Notes under the pieces: model-generated
The model's input: only the letters and a program-made list of their open reading frames with translations
Database searches by the model: none
Told to the model about the DNA's origin: nothing
Source: Micromonospora phaseoli
GTDB taxonomy: Bacteria > Actinomycetota > Actinomycetes > Mycobacteriales > Micromonosporaceae
DNA length: 64,000 nt
Direction: 5' to 3'
NCBI RefSeq assembly: GCF_900109115.1
Contig: NZ_FNYV01000007.1
Span: forward strand, 248,001-312,000
In this document: one piece after another, positions 51,640-60,837 of the stretch
How the letters are laid out: each line of letters opens with the position of its first letter
Numbering within the stretch: the first letter of the stretch is position 1
Position numbers and translations under genes: made by a program

Positions 51640-52785
51640 ATGACCGCGACCGCCGAGTCACCGGCTGCCGTGCCCCCGTCCCGTCCACCCCGCCCCGGCA
51701 CCGTCACCGTCGCCTTCTGGTTGCAGCTCGCCGCTGTCCTGTTACTGCTCGGACTCGTCGCACTGGTGATCGTCGAGGCGCTCCAGTGGGACGCGGCGAT
51801 CGACCGGGCGGTGCGGCGGGTGCCCGACGCCGATCCGAACGAGGTACGCGCGGAGCGCTGGAACGGCGTCACCCTGGCGGTCGTGTTCGGCGTGCCCGCA
51901 CTGCTGCTGGCGCTCTGGCTGGCCCTGACGGCACCACGGGTACGCCGCGGCAGCAACACCGCGCGCACCATGGTCTTCGTGGCCGGCGGCCTTCAGTTGC
52001 TGCTCTGCGTCGCCCAGGGTTGTCTCGGCGCGTTCCTGATCCCGTTCGGCATCGCGCTCACGGTCGCCGAAGAGCCGTACCTCGACGAGGATCTGCCGTC
52101 GGACGAGGACTTCTGGCAGGAGTCGGGCTTCATCGAGGCGCTCTACAGCGAGACGGGTCCGGTCGACTCGTTGCTCTTTCCGCTGGCCGGCCTCGGCGTG
52201 TTGCTGGTGTTCCTGCTCACCGCGGCGGTGGTGCTGCTGCTGGCGCTGCCCCCGGCCCACCGCTGGTTCGTGCCACGGGCAGAGCCGGTCAACCCTTGGC
52301 GGCCGACTGGCGGAGGGGACATACCAAACGCCTACCTGGCCAACTACCCCATGCCGCCCGGCTATCCGAGCTTCCCTGGCTATCCGGCGCTCGGGGCCCC
52401 GGTGCCGCCCGGCTATCCGGTGCCGCCTGGCTATCCGGTGCCGCCTGGCTATCCGGTGCCGCCCGGCTATCCGGTGCCGCCTGGCTATCCGGTGCCGCCC
52501 GGCTATCCGGTGCCGCCCGGCTATCCGGTGCCGCCCGGCTATCCGGCCTGGCCCGGTCAGTCGGCTTCCGGCCACGGAGGCTGCCCGGATCCGGCTGCGC
52601 ACGCCACGCGGGAGCCGACCGGGCCGCCCACCCTCGCCCAACCGCCCACCTCGGGTGCGCCGGGTGCGGCGTCCGTCTCCGGCGAGCCGACCGCCCAAGG
52701 CGAACCCGCCGCCAGCAGCGACACCGCCCCCGACGGTGGCGGGCACGATGCCGTCTCCGGCGGGTCGACCGAGAGCGATCGGTAG
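51640..52785 (+). CDS. Membrane protein with PVPPGY repeat tail
   Basis: A 381-residue protein. Four hydrophobic helices lie at about 22-45, 75-95, 108-135 and 180-205. The C-terminal third is a Pro/Gly/Tyr tail with eight exact PVPPGY units (52399-52542) and then an Ala/Pro/Thr-rich end. The ATG at 51640 has only a weak ribosome site. It lies near two other membrane proteins with Pro/Tyr tails (53590 and 54482). Function is unknown. Confidence 0.72.
   Translation: MTATAESPAAVPPSRPPRPGTVTVAFWLQLAAVLLLLGLVALVIVEALQWDAAIDRAVRRVPDADPNEVRAERWNGVTLAVVFGVPALLLALWLALTAPRVRRGSNTARTMVFVAGGLQLLLCVAQGCLGAFLIPFGIALTVAEEPYLDEDLPSDEDFWQESGFIEALYSETGPVDSLLFPLAGLGVLLVFLLTAAVVLLLALPPAHRWFVPRAEPVNPWRPTGGGDIPNAYLANYPMPPGYPSFPGYPALGAPVPPGYPVPPGYPVPPGYPVPPGYPVPPGYPVPPGYPVPPGYPVPPGYPAWPGQSASGHGGCPDPAAHATREPTGPPTLAQPPTSGAPGAASVSGEPTAQGEPAASSDTAPDGGGHDAVSGGSTESDR
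52399..52542 (+). repeat. Eight tandem copies of an 18-bp unit
   Basis: Unit CCGGTGCCGCCCGGCTAT, differing between copies only by C/T in the Gly codon region. Eight copies encode PVPPGY each. Because 18 is a multiple of three, all frames stay open through it. No spacers, so not CRISPR. Confidence 0.95.
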
Positions 52786-52857
52786 TCGGATGGCGGGACG
52801 TCCGCATTGCGCGGATCATGGTTAGCGTCTGCGCGACCTGTCTCGGGAGGTGACCGG

Positions 52858-53457
52858 GTGGACGGTGCACCGGGATACCTGGTGGCGCTCGGGTGCCTGG
52901 CCGGGCTGGTCGTGGTCGTTGCCGTGCTGCGGTGGCGGCGACGCGACCGTTCGCGGCGACCTCTGGGCCGGCGACGGCGCTCCGGTGGCAGCCCGCGACG
53001 TGATCCGCGTCGGATAGAGGTCGGCGACATCGTTGAGATCGGCGACATCGCCTACCCGGTGCGCGGCTCGATCCGGCTGGTCGAGGGCGAATGGAGCTGG
53101 GCCCAGCACCTCTTCGACGACGGTGACGGCAGGCGCCGGCTCTCCGTGGCGGAGGACCCTGGCTTCGAGTTGGTGCTGTGGGAGCCCGCGCCGCGCAACG
53201 CCGCCGTCGATCCGGGCGCCCCGATCGTGGAACTGCACGGCCGGCGGTACAGCTGGCACGAGTCCGGCCAGGCGCGCTACACCGCCTCCGGCAGCACCGG
53301 GCTCGCGTCGAGCGGCACCGTGCGCTATCACGACTACCGCGCACCGGGTGGGGCGCGGCTCACCTTCGAGGCGTACGGCGAGGCGGGCTGGGAGATGGCC
53401 CGGGGGGAGCGGCTGGATCGCGGCGACGTGACCGTCCACCCGCAGAGTGGCTCCTGA
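52858..53457 (+). CDS. DUF4178-type membrane-anchored protein
   Basis: A 199-residue protein with one N-terminal helix (about 5-24), an Arg-rich stretch, and a beta-rich domain (IEVGDIVEIGDIAYPVRGSI, VEGEWSWAQHLFDDGDGRRR, YSWHESGQARY) that fits the DUF4178 family. Function is unknown. The GTG at 52858 has GGGAGG upstream at good spacing; the frame's earlier start lies before the ribosome site. Confidence 0.78.
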   Translation: MDGAPGYLVALGCLAGLVVVVAVLRWRRRDRSRRPLGRRRRSGGSPRRDPRRIEVGDIVEIGDIAYPVRGSIRLVEGEWSWAQHLFDDGDGRRRLSVAEDPGFELVLWEPAPRNAAVDPGAPIVELHGRRYSWHESGQARYTASGSTGLASSGTVRYHDYRAPGGARLTFEAYGEAGWEMARGERLDRGDVTVHPQSGS

Positions 53458-53589
53458 CGTCCCCGAGGATGCCGTTCGGCCACCCGAGACAGCCCGAGGG
53501 GACGGTGACGCGCCGACCAATCGGCGTCCTGTCATGCCAGGATGGCCCGTTGCAGATACGGTGAAGCGCGTTCCAGGGAAGGGAGAGAA

Positions 53590-54405
53590 ATGGTCGACCC
53601 TCAGAGCACCCCGGCCCGGTCCCGGCCGAGCGTGGTGACGATATCCACCTACCTACTGCTGCTGTTTGCGATCTGCCAACTGATCAGTGTGGTCATCTCG
53701 CTGGCCACCATCGGCACCGTACGTGAGGTGATGGAGGAGGCCTACGAGGGCTCCACCGTCGAAGGGGCGGAGAACGTCGCCGGCCTGACGGTCGCCCTCG
53801 GCGTCGGCTCCGCCATCTTCCTGCTGGTGGTGGCGTTCGCGCTGTTCGGCCTGGGTCTGGTGAACCTGCGGGGCAAGAACGGCTCGCGGATCGCCACCTG
53901 GATCGTCGGTGGCATCCTGTTCTGCTGCGTCGGCTTCAGCCTGCTCAGCGGGGTGGCCGGCGGCTTCAGCGCGCCGGGCGGGACCAGCGGCGACATGCCC
54001 AGCGGTGAGGAGATCCAGCGTCGGCTGGAGGAGGCTCTGCCGGGCTGGGTCACGCCGGTCACCACCCTGCTCGGCGTGATCAGCCTGATCTCGCTGCTGG
54101 TGGCGTTGATCCTGCTGGCGCTGCCGAAGGCCAACGAGTTCTTCCGCAAGCCGACCGCGCAGTGGGAGCCGCCCGCGCCCGGTGGCACCTACCCGGGCCA
54201 GCCCGGCTACCCGGCGGCACCGGGTTACCCGGGTGCCACGCCTACCGAGCCCGGTTATCCAGGCACCCCGGAACCGGGTTACCCGGCCTCCCAGCCACCG
54301 GCCGGCGACCCGGGCGGCCAGCCTGGTGGGCCGAGCGGGCAGACCCCTCCGGCCAGCGGTCCGGACCAGCCCGGTGAGCAGCCGCCCACCAACCGCCCTG
54401 GCTGA
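53590..54405 (+). CDS. Membrane protein with PGY/Pro-rich tail
   Basis: A 271-residue protein with four helices at about 17-38, 62-90, 98-118 and 155-180. The cytoplasmic-looking tail (about 190-271) is Pro/Gly/Tyr-rich with PGYP units. The ATG at 53590 follows GGGAGAG; the frame upstream extends only through the leader. It resembles the proteins at 51640 and 54482 in plan but not in exact sequence. Function is unknown. Confidence 0.75.
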   Translation: MVDPQSTPARSRPSVVTISTYLLLLFAICQLISVVISLATIGTVREVMEEAYEGSTVEGAENVAGLTVALGVGSAIFLLVVAFALFGLGLVNLRGKNGSRIATWIVGGILFCCVGFSLLSGVAGGFSAPGGTSGDMPSGEEIQRRLEEALPGWVTPVTTLLGVISLISLLVALILLALPKANEFFRKPTAQWEPPAPGGTYPGQPGYPAAPGYPGATPTEPGYPGTPEPGYPASQPPAGDPGGQPGGPSGQTPPASGPDQPGEQPPTNRPG

Positions 54406-54481
54406 CCGCCGGTGAGTTAGGCACGACTGCGACGGTCCCTCCGAGTAGGTTGCTTCCGAACGCCTACCGGAGGGACTCGTC

Positions 54482-55198
54482 GTGTCGTACCCCGAACAGG
54501 CACCGGCCCGCCGGCCGGCCGTGGTCGTGCTGGCCGTGGCGCTGCTGGCGGTGATGGCGCTCGGCGCCCTCGGGTACGCGGCGGCCGGCCTGAGCGTCAT
54601 GGGCGGCACCGTCACCCGTTTCCGGGCGGCGGCCGTCAGCACCTCGGCCTCGGGCACCGACGTCGACGCGGTGGTAACGCTGCTGAGGGTGTCGTTCGTG
54701 CTGTCGGCGGTGTTGAGCGTGCTCGCCGGTGTCCTCCTGGTCGGCCTGGCGCTGGGTCTCGTCGCCCGACGTTCCGGGGCCAGGGTGGCCACCTGGGTGG
54801 TCGCCGGGTTGGGCATGTGCTGCGGCTGCGGCGGAGTCGCCGCGCTGGTCGTGCAGCGCGCCACGCCGCTGGACTTCGGTGACGACCGGGCTACGGCCGA
54901 GCTGCTCAACCTGATTCCGCAGGCCCACCCATCGTGGTGGATTCCGCTCAGCGCAACCCTTTCGGTCGGTCAGGTGCTCGGTTACCTTGTGGTAGCCGTG
55001 CTGCTGGCGATGCCCGGAGCCAACGCCTGGTTCCGTCGCCGCCCCGCACCGCAGGCGCCCGCACCTGGGCACCAGCCACCCGCTCCGCCGTACCAGTCGT
55101 ATCCACCGCCCGCCGGGTATCCACCGCCGGCACCGCCGTACCAGCCCTATCCGCCGCCGCCCGGGGCGCCGACGTCGCCCCCGTACCCGCCGAGGTGA
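54482..55198 (+). CDS. Membrane protein with Pro/Tyr-rich tail
   Basis: A 238-residue protein with helices at about 12-38, 72-98, 100-125 and 155-180, a Cys cluster GLGMCCGCGG in the third helix, and a PPYQ/YPPP tail (about 190-238). GGAGGG precedes the GTG. Its stop overlaps the start of the SDR gene (GTGA), so the two are translationally coupled. Function is unknown. Confidence 0.75.
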   Translation: MSYPEQAPARRPAVVVLAVALLAVMALGALGYAAAGLSVMGGTVTRFRAAAVSTSASGTDVDAVVTLLRVSFVLSAVLSVLAGVLLVGLALGLVARRSGARVATWVVAGLGMCCGCGGVAALVVQRATPLDFGDDRATAELLNLIPQAHPSWWIPLSATLSVGQVLGYLVVAVLLAMPGANAWFRRRPAPQAPAPGHQPPAPPYQSYPPPAGYPPPAPPYQPYPPPPGAPTSPPYPPR

Positions 55199-56016
55199 GC
55201 AAGCCCGTGCCGTCCGACCAGCCGAGCAGCGAGCGATGGGCGTTGATCACGGGGGCGACCGCTGGAATCGGTGCCGCCTTCGCCAGGCGGCTGGCCGCGG
55301 ACGGGTGGCACCTGGTGCTCGTCGCCCGCGACGCGGAACGGCTGGCCGCACAGGCCGCTGAGTTGACCGGCCGGCACGGCGTCGAGACCGAGACCGTCGC
55401 GGCCGATCTGTCCACCGACGACGGCTGTGCGGCGGTCGAGCGGCGGCTGGCCGACGACCCTCCCGTCGAGTTGCTGGTCAACAACGCCGGGATCAGCCTG
55501 AACAGCCCCTTCCTTCGGTCGTCGCCGCAGGACGAGGCCCGGCTGTTGCGGCTCAACGTGCACGCGGTGATGCGGCTGACCCTCGTCGCGCTGCAGTCGA
55601 TGACCGAACGGCGCAGCGGGGCAGTGATTAATGTCTCTTCCGTCGCCGGTTTTGGTGCGGTGATGCCGGGCTCGACGTACTCGGCCAGCAAGGCGTGGGT
55701 CACCAATTTCAGCGAGTCCGTCGGTCAGTCCGCCCGCCCGTTCGGCGTACGCGTGATGGCGCTCTGCCCTGGATACACGCGGACCGAATTCCACCAGCGA
55801 GCCGGCATCGACATGTCGAAAACTCCCGAGTGGATGTGGCTCGACGCGTCCACTGTGGTCGATGAGGCTCTGCGTGACCTGGGAAAAGGCCGGCTGGTCA
55901 GCGTTCCGTCGTGGAAGTACAAGCTGGCGGTGGCGGGACTTCGGCACGCTCCGCGTCGGCTGCTGGATGTGGTCGCCCGCGACACCCGGGGACGCATCGG
56001 CCGCGATCGCGGCTGA
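55195..56016 (+). CDS. Short-chain dehydrogenase/reductase (SDR)
   Basis: A 273-residue classical SDR. NAD(P)-binding GATAGIG near residue 21, acid at VAADLST, NNAG near 95, catalytic Ser in VINVSSVAGF and Tyr-Lys in YSASK, then CPGYTRTEF. Arg after the glycine motif region suggests NADP(H). Substrate unknown. The GTG at 55195 overlaps the previous stop by four bases; a GTG at 55207 is an alternative. Confidence 0.87.
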   Translation: MSKPVPSDQPSSERWALITGATAGIGAAFARRLAADGWHLVLVARDAERLAAQAAELTGRHGVETETVAADLSTDDGCAAVERRLADDPPVELLVNNAGISLNSPFLRSSPQDEARLLRLNVHAVMRLTLVALQSMTERRSGAVINVSSVAGFGAVMPGSTYSASKAWVTNFSESVGQSARPFGVRVMALCPGYTRTEFHQRAGIDMSKTPEWMWLDASTVVDEALRDLGKGRLVSVPSWKYKLAVAGLRHAPRRLLDVVARDTRGRIGRDRG

Positions 56017-56173
56017 CCGGCGTACCCACGACGAACTGTCGGTTGATGTCAGCGAGTCGGGGCGATGGTCGACGTAGCGTAACCGGGCATCGCCACTCAT
56101 CGGTCCCCCTGAAGGGTTGACCGAGGTAGCCCGCACACTCGGCACGCAGATTTGCGCAGTACGCTCTATCGCC

Positions 56174-56704
56174 ATGGGGGACCACGACGACCTGCGTAAA
56201 TTCATCTCCGACCTGGCTGTGGTCCACGGCCGGGTGGTGCTCTCCTCCGGGCGGGAGGCTGACTGGTACGTCGACTTGCGTCGCGTCACGCTCCATCACC
56301 AGGCGGCACCGTTGGTGGGTCGGGTGATGCGGGAACTGACCGTCGACTGGTCCTACGACGCGGTGGGCGGTCTGACATTGGGTGCCGATCCGATCGCCCT
56401 GGCGATGCTGCACGCGAGCGGGCGTCCGTTGGACGCGTTCGTGGTCCGCAAGGCGGGCAAGGCGCACGGGCTGCAACGGCGGATCGAGGGGCCCGATGTG
56501 GCAGGCCGTCGAGTGCTGGCGGTGGAGGACACCTCCACCACCGGCGGAAGTGTGTTGACCGCCGTCGAAGCCCTTCGCGAGGCCGGGGCCGAGGTCGTGG
56601 GGGTGGCGGTTATCGTTGATCGAGGCGCCGGCGACGCGGTGCGAGCCGCCGGAGTGCCGTATCGGGCGGCCTATACGTTGGCTGACCTCGGCCTTGTGGC
56701 GTAA
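56174..56704 (+). CDS. pyrE: Orotate phosphoribosyltransferase (PyrE-type)
   Basis: A 176-residue type I PRTase. It has LSSGREADWYVDLRRVTLHH in the N-terminal hood, VGGLTLGADPIALAML, the flexible catalytic loop VRKAGKAHGLQRRIEG, and the PRPP motif VLAVEDTSTTGGSVL. It makes OMP from orotate and PRPP. It stands alone, away from other pyrimidine genes, which is common in actinomycetes. The ATG at 56174 (MGDHDDLR) has no clear ribosome site, so a leaderless transcript is possible. Confidence 0.88.
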   Translation: MGDHDDLRKFISDLAVVHGRVVLSSGREADWYVDLRRVTLHHQAAPLVGRVMRELTVDWSYDAVGGLTLGADPIALAMLHASGRPLDAFVVRKAGKAHGLQRRIEGPDVAGRRVLAVEDTSTTGGSVLTAVEALREAGAEVVGVAVIVDRGAGDAVRAAGVPYRAAYTLADLGLVA

Positions 56705-56770
56705 AAGTCTGCCGATTCGTATCTGCTGATATGCAGGCGGATCGATGCTGCTGGTGGAAGGATGGAATAC

Positions 56771-57139
56771 GTGGGAACTGCGTTGGCCGAAATGACTATG
56801 CCTCAGATCTCGCCGCTTGCCGGCGAGCCGATCGAACGCGCCGACGCCGAGCGGCTGGCGGGGGTCCTCAAGGCCCTCGCCGACCCCGCTCGGCTGCGGC
56901 TACTCAGCCTGATCCAGTCGGCGCCCGAGGGCGAGGCGTGTGTGTGTGACCTCACCGCACCGCTTGGCCTCTCTCAGCCGACGGTCAGCCACCATCTGCG
57001 CATCCTTACCGAAGCCGGCTTGCTGGAGCGGGAGAAGCGCGGTGTGTGGGCCTACTACCGGCTGGTGCCGAGCGCGATCGCTACGATCGCCGACCTGCTG
57101 ACCCCTCCGCGCAAGCGGGCCACCAAAAAGGCTCGCTGA
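56771..57139 (+). CDS. ArsR/SmtB-family transcriptional regulator
   Basis: A 122-residue winged-helix regulator. LADPARLRLLSLIQSAPEGE is followed by CVCDLTAPLGLSQPTVSHHL, where the CVCDL motif matches the metal- or arsenite-binding alpha-3 site of ArsR-type sensors. The recognition helix is SQPTVSHHLRILTEAG. It should repress until a metal binds, but no transporter or reductase gene is adjacent. GGAAGG fits the GTG at 56771 better than the ATG at 56762. Confidence 0.85.
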   Translation: MGTALAEMTMPQISPLAGEPIERADAERLAGVLKALADPARLRLLSLIQSAPEGEACVCDLTAPLGLSQPTVSHHLRILTEAGLLEREKRGVWAYYRLVPSAIATIADLLTPPRKRATKKAR

Positions 57140-57146
57140 ACCGGAA

Positions 57147-57184
57147 CCGCTTGGTGGCCGCCCAGTTGGGCAGCCACCAAGCGG
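57147..57184. terminator. Hairpin between convergent arsR-type and DUF368 genes
   Basis: A 12-bp stem (57147-57158 with 57173-57184) with an inner CCCA/TGGG pair. It lies seven bases from both stop codons and may serve both. Confidence 0.75.
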
Positions 57185-57190
57185 TGGGCG

Positions 57191-58183
57191 TCAGCGGACG
57201 TGCGGCGTCTCGTACGTCTCCTCGGTGAGATCCCGGGCGGCCCGGCGCAGCCGGCGACGCTCGGCGATGATCATTGCCGTGACCACGACGACGCCGAGCA
57301 GGAACAGCGCGACGATGGACGGGATGCTCTCGCCCGGCGCGTGCAGGGCCCGATCCTCGGACTGCCACGGCCACAGTGCTCGCAGGCTGCCCAGGATCAC
57401 TCCGGCCATCACCGCCAGAGTCATCCGGCGATGCTGTTCGAGCAGCCACTGCAGCAGCTTGACGAAGAGCGCCAGGCCGATCACCATGCCCGTCGCGAAG
57501 ATCGCCAGATAGCCGAAATCGCGGTCGTTGACGGCGCTGATGGTCGGCTCGTACAGGCCGACGGTCAACAGCAGGAACGACCCGGACACGCCGGGCAGGA
57601 CCAGCGCGCAGACCGCGACCGCCGCCGCGACCAGCACGACCAGTGGATGCGGTTCGAGGCTGGCCTGCGGCAGCCCGGTCAGCGCGAACGCGGCCACCGC
57701 GGCGGCCACCAAGGCGAACACCTCAAGCCCACGCCACGGCTTGCCGACCATCGAGATCGGCACCAGCACCGAGGCGAGCACCAGCCCGAGGAAGAGCCCC
57801 CTGGTCTGCTCCGGATAGTCGGCCAGCAGCGGCTCCAGCACCTTCGCCGCGATCAGCAGGCCGGGCAGCATGCCGATCAGCAGCGGGATCACCACCTCCC
57901 AGTGCACCTGCCGAAACTGGTGCCCGGCGCGCGTCCAACCGCGCCCGCGTGGCACGTCGGAGGCCGCGTACCGGACGGTGTTGACCAGATGCCCGGCGGA
58001 TGCGATGACCCGTTCGTACACGCCGGTTACCAGTGCGATGGTCCCGCCGCTGACCCCCGGCACAGCCTCGGCCACGCCGATGGCCGCGCCGCGCAGGACA
58101 TGGCCCACCCGTTCGCCCAATGCCATGAAGATTCCGTTCCGTGAATCGTTCGACCAGTCGCGTGTGGCGTCCGCCACGGCCAT
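57191..58183 (-). CDS. DUF368 membrane protein (PopT-type undecaprenyl-phosphate transporter)
   Basis: A 330-residue protein with about eight membrane helices. The diagnostic AIGVAEAVPGVSGGTIALVT is near residue 40 and an inverted-repeat partner LVLPGVSGSFLLLTVGLYEP near 200. DUF368 proteins (PopT) return undecaprenyl phosphate across the membrane for wall synthesis. The start may be the ATG at 58183 or at 58126 (MALGERV); neither has a strong ribosome site. It is convergent with the ArsR gene. Confidence 0.9.
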   Translation of the reverse strand: MAVADATRDWSNDSRNGIFMALGERVGHVLRGAAIGVAEAVPGVSGGTIALVTGVYERVIASAGHLVNTVRYAASDVPRGRGWTRAGHQFRQVHWEVVIPLLIGMLPGLLIAAKVLEPLLADYPEQTRGLFLGLVLASVLVPISMVGKPWRGLEVFALVAAAVAAFALTGLPQASLEPHPLVVLVAAAVAVCALVLPGVSGSFLLLTVGLYEPTISAVNDRDFGYLAIFATGMVIGLALFVKLLQWLLEQHRRMTLAVMAGVILGSLRALWPWQSEDRALHAPGESIPSIVALFLLGVVVVTAMIIAERRRLRRAARDLTEETYETPHVR

Positions 58184-58242
58184 TGAGGCTACCGGTGTGT
58201 CCGCCGCCGGCCCGGTCAGGTCACAGCGCCGGCCCGGTCAGG

Positions 58243-60768
58243 TCACAGCCGCGGGTCGACCGGCTCGGATTCGCAGGCCAGGATCGCGAAGACCAGTTCG
58301 TGTCGACGCCACAGCGGCGCGCCGTCGGCCAGCGCGTCCAACGCGGCCAGGCCGAGCGCGTGCTCACGCAGCGCCAACCCCCGCTTGCGCCCCAGCGACC
58401 GGCGACGCAGCGCGGCCAACTGTTCCGGCTCGGTGTACCCGGGACCATAGATGATCCGCAGATACTCCCGGCCCCGGCACTTGATCCCCGGCTGAAGCAG
58501 TGAGCCCCGCCCGTTGCGGGCCGCCGGTCCGGCGTACGGCTTGACGACCATGCCCTCACCACCGTCGGCGGTCAGCGCCAGCCACCAGTCCGTGGCGTCC
58601 CGCACCGCCTCGGCGTCGGACAGGTCGACCACTCGGCGGCGGGTCGGCGTGAAGAACCCGGGATCCGCCGCGCAGAGCCGATCGGCCAGGGACAGGTGCC
58701 AGCCGTGGTCTCGGCCGGCGTAGCTGGCCTTCGCGGCGGCCAGCACGGCGAACGGCGCGAGCGTCACCCCGTCCAGCCCGTCGGTCGGCCCCACGTACGC
58801 CCGGTACGCCGTCGTGTAGGCGGAGACGTCGTCCCGGCGGCGGGTCATCCGCTCCCGCAGCGTCGCCACGTCCAACCCGCGCCCGGCCGCCTGGTCCAGC
58901 GCCGCCAGGGTTGCCGGCAGGGCGGCCCGCCCGGCCGCACCGACCCCCGCGTACTGCTCGCGGATCAGGCCGCCCGCCTTCGCCGACCAGGGCAGTAGCT
59001 CGCAGTCGAGCAGCAGCCAGTCGGTCGCCAGCTCGTCCCAGAGACCGGCGCCGGTCACCGCGGCGCGTACCCGGTCGAGCAGTTCGGCGTCGAGCGGGTC
59101 ACCGAAGAACGGACGACCCGTGCGGGTGTGCACGACCCCGCCGCCCGGCCCGAACGGGCCACCGTCCGGCTCGCGGCAGACCAGCACGACGGCCCGGGAG
59201 CCCATGTGCTTCTCCTCGCAGACCACCCGGTCGACACCGGCGCTGCGACAGTCGGCGAACGCCTCCGCCGGGTGCTCCAGGTAGCCGTCCAACTGCGACG
59301 TCGAGCAGGGCGCCATGGTCGGTGGAAGCCACACCAACCGGCGCGGGTCGACCGCGAAGCGGCTCATCACCTCCAGCGCGGCGGCGGCGTTCTCCGCCGG
59401 CACGGTGAGTGAGCCGTACGGGTGCTCCACATGCCGGCGGCCGGCCACGTCGGTCAGGTCCAACACCTCGTCGGGCCGGGCCGGCGCGGCGGTGAGCGGT
59501 CGGACCGGGGCGTACCACTCGCGCTCGGCCGGCACCGCCACCAGCTCCCGCTCCGGGTAGCGCAGCGCCGTCAGTCGCCCGCCGAAGACACAGCCGGTGT
59601 CGAGGCAGATGGTGTTGTTCACCCACTCCGGCTCCGGAGTGGGGGTGTGGCCGTAGACGACCATCGCCGAGCCGCGGTACTCCCGCGCCCACGGATAACG
59701 CACCGGCAGGCCGTACTCGTCGGTCTCGCCGGTGGTCTCGCCGTACAGCGCGAACGCGCGTACCCGCCCCGACGCCCGGCCCTGGTACTCCTCCTTCAGC
59801 CCGGCGTGTGCGACCACCAGCCGGCCGCCGTCGAGCACGTAGTGGCTGACCAGTCCGTCGACGAAGGTGGCCACCTCGGTGCTGAACTCGGCCGGCTCGG
59901 CGTCCAACTGCTCAAGCGTCTCGGCCAGACCGTGGGCGATCCGCACGTTGCGCCCGCGCAGCTTGCGCAGCAGCTTCTGCTCGTGGTTCCCCGGTACGCA
60001 GAGCGCGTGCCCGGCGGCGACCATGCCCATCACCAGGCGCAGCACCCCGGGTGAGTCCGGGCCGCGGTCCACCAGGTCACCGACGAACACGGCGGTACGC
60101 CCCGACGGATGCGTCGCGTCCACCGGCCGGCCCGCGTCGTCGCGGTGCAGCTGCCAGCCCAGCCGGGTCAGCAGCGACTCCAACTCGGCGCGGCAACCGT
60201 GCACGTCACCGACGATGTCGAACGGCCCGGTCAACTCGCGCCGGTCGTTGAACAGCCGCTCATAGCGGACCTCGGCGGCCTCGATCTCGTCCACGCCGCG
60301 CAGCACGTGCACCTTGCGGAAGCCCTCCCGGGCCAGCTGACCGTAGGTGCGCCGCAGGTCGCGGGACATCCGGGCCAGCACCTGCCGGCCGAAGGTGCGG
60401 TCGGCCCGCGCCTCGGTACGCTCCCAGGCCAGCGCCTCCGGCACGTCCAGCACGATCGCCACCGGCAGCACGTCGTGTTCGCGGGCCACCCGGATCAGGG
60501 CGGCCCGGGCGTGCGACTGGAGATTGGTCGCGTCGACCACGGTGAGTCGGCCGCCGCGCAGCCGTTTGCCCGCCACGTAGTGCAGCGCGTCGAAGGCTTC
60601 CGCCGAGGCGGACTGGTCGTTCTCGTCGTCGGCGACCATCGCCCGGAAGGTGTCCGAGGAGAGCACCTGGCTCGGCGCGAAATGCCGGCGGGCAAAGGTC
60701 GACTTGCCGGAGCCGGAGACACCGACCAGCGCCACCAGGGCCAGCTCGGGGATGTCGAGGACGGTCAT
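58243..60768 (-). CDS. pnkp: Polynucleotide kinase-phosphatase-ligase (bacterial Pnkp)
   Basis: An 841-residue, three-domain RNA-repair enzyme. Kinase (1-170): VGVSGSGKSTFARRHF. Binuclear metallophosphatase (about 180-480): DIVGDVHGC, VFVGDLVDRGP, GNHEQKL. C-terminal adenylyltransferase (about 490-841): VCEEKHMGSRAVVL with the Lys nucleophile. It heals and, with Hen1, seals cut RNA such as tRNA. The start is the ATG at 60768 (MTVLDIPEL) with GGAG upstream; the longer frame enters repeat copy C, whose translation gives GVNKGPF-like residues. It lies downstream of hen1. Confidence 0.96.
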   Translation of the reverse strand: MTVLDIPELALVALVGVSGSGKSTFARRHFAPSQVLSSDTFRAMVADDENDQSASAEAFDALHYVAGKRLRGGRLTVVDATNLQSHARAALIRVAREHDVLPVAIVLDVPEALAWERTEARADRTFGRQVLARMSRDLRRTYGQLAREGFRKVHVLRGVDEIEAAEVRYERLFNDRRELTGPFDIVGDVHGCRAELESLLTRLGWQLHRDDAGRPVDATHPSGRTAVFVGDLVDRGPDSPGVLRLVMGMVAAGHALCVPGNHEQKLLRKLRGRNVRIAHGLAETLEQLDAEPAEFSTEVATFVDGLVSHYVLDGGRLVVAHAGLKEEYQGRASGRVRAFALYGETTGETDEYGLPVRYPWAREYRGSAMVVYGHTPTPEPEWVNNTICLDTGCVFGGRLTALRYPERELVAVPAEREWYAPVRPLTAAPARPDEVLDLTDVAGRRHVEHPYGSLTVPAENAAAALEVMSRFAVDPRRLVWLPPTMAPCSTSQLDGYLEHPAEAFADCRSAGVDRVVCEEKHMGSRAVVLVCREPDGGPFGPGGGVVHTRTGRPFFGDPLDAELLDRVRAAVTGAGLWDELATDWLLLDCELLPWSAKAGGLIREQYAGVGAAGRAALPATLAALDQAAGRGLDVATLRERMTRRRDDVSAYTTAYRAYVGPTDGLDGVTLAPFAVLAAAKASYAGRDHGWHLSLADRLCAADPGFFTPTRRRVVDLSDAEAVRDATDWWLALTADGGEGMVVKPYAGPAARNGRGSLLQPGIKCRGREYLRIIYGPGYTEPEQLAALRRRSLGRKRGLALREHALGLAALDALADGAPLWRRHELVFAILACESEPVDPRL

Positions 60769-60782
60769 CGCAACTCCAGAGG

Positions 60783-60836
60783 GAAGGAAGGGCCCCTTGT
60801 TAACGCCTCCGGTAGAGCAGGGGCCCCTTGTTAACA
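60783..60836 (-). repeat. Dispersed GGGGCCCC intergenic repeat, copy C
   Basis: Minus strand: GTTAACAAGGGGCCCCTG, then CTCTACCGGAGGC, then GTTAACAAGGGGCCCTTCCT. It is nearly identical to copy A with T to C at one position in each arm. It lies between hen1 and pnkp, so inside an apparent operon. Confidence 0.92.
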
Positions 60837-60837
60837 A

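Noticed and set aside
52399..52542. CRISPR-like array
   Set aside because: The units are directly adjacent with no spacers and are in frame in a coding sequence.
52289..53344. Minus-strand frames with RIAGRH or DSRAAP repeats
   Set aside because: They only reflect the 18-bp tandem repeat, which keeps every frame open.
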